Source: Bacteroidia bacterium (GTDB lineage: Bacteria; Bacteroidota; Bacteroidia; Bacteroidales; Dysgonomonadaceae). From it: a stretch of DNA of 6,264 bases. The translations under genes and the position numbers were made by a program. Within the stretch, counting starts at the first letter, position 1. Every line of letters begins with the position of its first letter. Shown in pieces: positions 5,470-6,264 of the stretch. The notes under the pieces are model-generated. The model ran no database searches, was not told the origin of the DNA, and saw only the letters and a list, made by a program, of their open reading frames with translations. Location of the stretch: NCBI GenBank assembly GCA_030539475.1, contig JAUNRY010000131.1:1-6264 (forward strand). The letters run 5' to 3'.

Positions 5470-6129
5470 ATGAAAAAAGTTATTTTATCAATCGCGCTCA
5501 TAGCAGGTATTTTTGCTGTAACAAATGTTCAGGCCGCGAATACAATTACCGAACAACCCATTATAGAAGTTATAGTTGACGACGACGGTTACGTGGATGT
5601 TAAATTTGAAGATCTGAACGAAAAAGTACAGGAAGCCGTAACGGGCGTTGCACAGGAATTCGATTTGAACGTTCTGCAATATAACGCCGAAAAGCAGCTT
5701 ACAAAAGTAGAAGCAACTAAGAAAGACGATCAGACTAAGAAAACGTTTTATTTCGATGCCGAAGGCGCAGAAGTAGTTCCGGAAGCGGAACAGCAGGAAC
5801 AACGCGAGGAAACAATTGAAAATCAACAAGAACTTCCATCTGCCGGAAATTTCTATTCTTTCGCGCAAGGGGATGACGGATTTGTAGAAGCCAAACTCGA
5901 AGATTTGAACGAAAAAGTACAAGCGGCAATCGTAGCTTTACAAGAAACGTATGATATTGATGTTATTAAGTACAACGCGGAAAAGCAAATCACGAAAGTA
6001 AAAGCTACCAATAAAGAAGACCAATCTCAAAAGAAAGTTTATTTCGATAACGAAGGAGTAGAAACTACTTGGGAGAAGCCGGTTGAAGATGTCAGGGAAC
6101 AAGAAACGGAAAGAGAAGAAATCTTATAA
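5470..6129 (+). CDS. Secreted acidic protein with two PepSY-like (BLIP-fold-like) repeats
   Basis: A 219-aa exported protein of unknown function. Residues 1-22 form a clear signal peptide (MKK, hydrophobic core, cleavage after NVQA). There is no lipobox and no cysteine, so it is likely free in the periplasm or secreted. Two copies of one domain follow, about 38-102 and 135-199, with a period of exactly 97 residues and about 37 of 65 positions identical by eye. Shared motifs are EDLNEKVQ, YNAEKQ, TKV.AT and YFD..G. A Gln/Glu-rich linker (about 105-125) joins them and an acidic tail (EQETEREEIL) ends the protein. The pattern fits the Bacteroidetes putative beta-lactamase-inhibitor-like PepSY-like family, recognised by pattern only. 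ATG 5470 follows an A-rich leader. It is divergent from the kinase, has its own terminator and may be driven by sigma-54. It could be a target or a modulator of the kinase sensor. Confidence 0.88.
   Translation: MKKVILSIALIAGIFAVTNVQAANTITEQPIIEVIVDDDGYVDVKFEDLNEKVQEAVTGVAQEFDLNVLQYNAEKQLTKVEATKKDDQTKKTFYFDAEGAEVVPEAEQQEQREETIENQQELPSAGNFYSFAQGDDGFVEAKLEDLNEKVQAAIVALQETYDIDVIKYNAEKQITKVKATNKEDQSQKKVYFDNEGVETTWEKPVEDVREQETEREEIL
5581..6066 (+). repeat. Two-copy internal repeat, 291-base period, in the secreted protein gene
   Basis: Copy 1 spans 5581-5775 and copy 2 spans 5872-6066, in register with no insertions or deletions. DNA similarity remains visible in the core, for example GAAGATCTGAACGAAAAAGT at 5608 against GAAGATTTGAACGAAAAAGT at 5899. 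The first copy prefers EATKKDDQTKKTF where the second has KATNKEDQSQKKV. The likeness suggests a fairly old in-gene duplication kept under selection. Confidence 0.85.
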
Positions 6130-6179
6130 CGCATCAACATTTCAACACACTACACTATAAACGCGACATCTAATTATTG

Positions 6180-6203
6180 CATCAAGCGGTAATTGGGTTG
6201 ATG
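6180..6203. repeat. Small inverted repeat just before the terminator
   Basis: CATCAA (6180-6185) and TTGATG (6198-6203) form a 6-bp inverted repeat around a 12-base centre, immediately abutting the terminator stem. In RNA it could stack on the terminator hairpin and protect the 3' end. A further CATCAA occurs at 6132-6137. The stem alone is weak. Confidence 0.3.
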
Positions 6204-6250
6204 ACTCACCTCTTTAGGTAAAAAATACCATAAGGAGGTGAGTTTTTTAT
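6204..6250 (+). terminator. Strong intrinsic terminator of the secreted protein gene
   Basis: ACTCACCTC (6204-6212) pairs perfectly with GAGGTGAGT (6235-6243). The stem continues T-G, TTA with TAA, a single bulged A6230, and GGTA with TACC around an AAAAA loop (6221-6225), about 17 pairs in all. The run TTTTTT at 6243-6248 follows directly. It lies 75 bases after the stop codon and acts on the plus strand only, since no A-tract precedes the left arm. The right arm contains AAGGAGGTGA, a full-strength Shine-Dalgarno sequence with no start codon after it. Confidence 0.9.
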
Positions 6251-6264
6251 TTCCGCGTCCAAAT

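Noticed and set aside
5488..5922. 144-residue Phe-rich minus-strand frame under the secreted protein gene
   Set aside because: A mirror of the Glu/Lys-rich plus-strand protein; the plus strand has a signal peptide and conserved repeats.

Overview
The window looks like an ordinary chromosomal segment from a member of the Bacteroidota, probably order Bacteroidales. The evidence is Bacteroidetes-type -7 promoter boxes (TAnnTTTG) at short distances from starts, A-rich leaders without Shine-Dalgarno sequences, a hybrid histidine kinase ending in an HPt domain, and a secreted two-repeat protein of the PepSY-like/BLIP-like type typical of that phylum. The genus cannot be fixed from the sequence. There is no tRNA, rRNA, CRISPR array or insertion sequence.

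Layout: (1) 1-1163, minus strand: an M24 (Xaa-Pro dipeptidase/aminopeptidase-like) metallopeptidase, cut at its C-terminus by the window edge. (2) 1164-1329: divergent spacer with promoters for the peptidase and the regulator. (3) 1330-2679, plus: an NtrC-family sigma-54-dependent response regulator (receiver, AAA+, Fis-type HTH). (4) 2708-5128, minus: a membrane hybrid histidine kinase (TM, periplasmic sensor, TM, HisKA, HATPase, receiver, HPt), tail to tail with the regulator after only 28 bases. (5) 5129-5469: a regulatory spacer with several dyads, a tandem 8-mer and a candidate sigma-54 promoter. (6) 5470-6129, plus: a small secreted acidic protein with two PepSY-like repeats. (7) 6130-6264: a strong intrinsic terminator and no further gene.

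Proposed working unit (inference): the kinase senses an envelope signal and passes phosphate His341 -> Asp622 -> His749 -> Asp53 of the regulator. The regulator would then bind dyad sites in the 5250-5380 region and activate the sigma-54-like promoter (GG-N10-GC at 5400-5413) of the secreted repeat protein. That protein would act in the same compartment as the kinase sensor domain and could be its output or a feedback partner. The peptidase is probably an unrelated housekeeping neighbour. The kinase and regulator appear to have their own promoters with short leaders, and in both cases the promoter argues for a start downstream of the longest possible reading frame.
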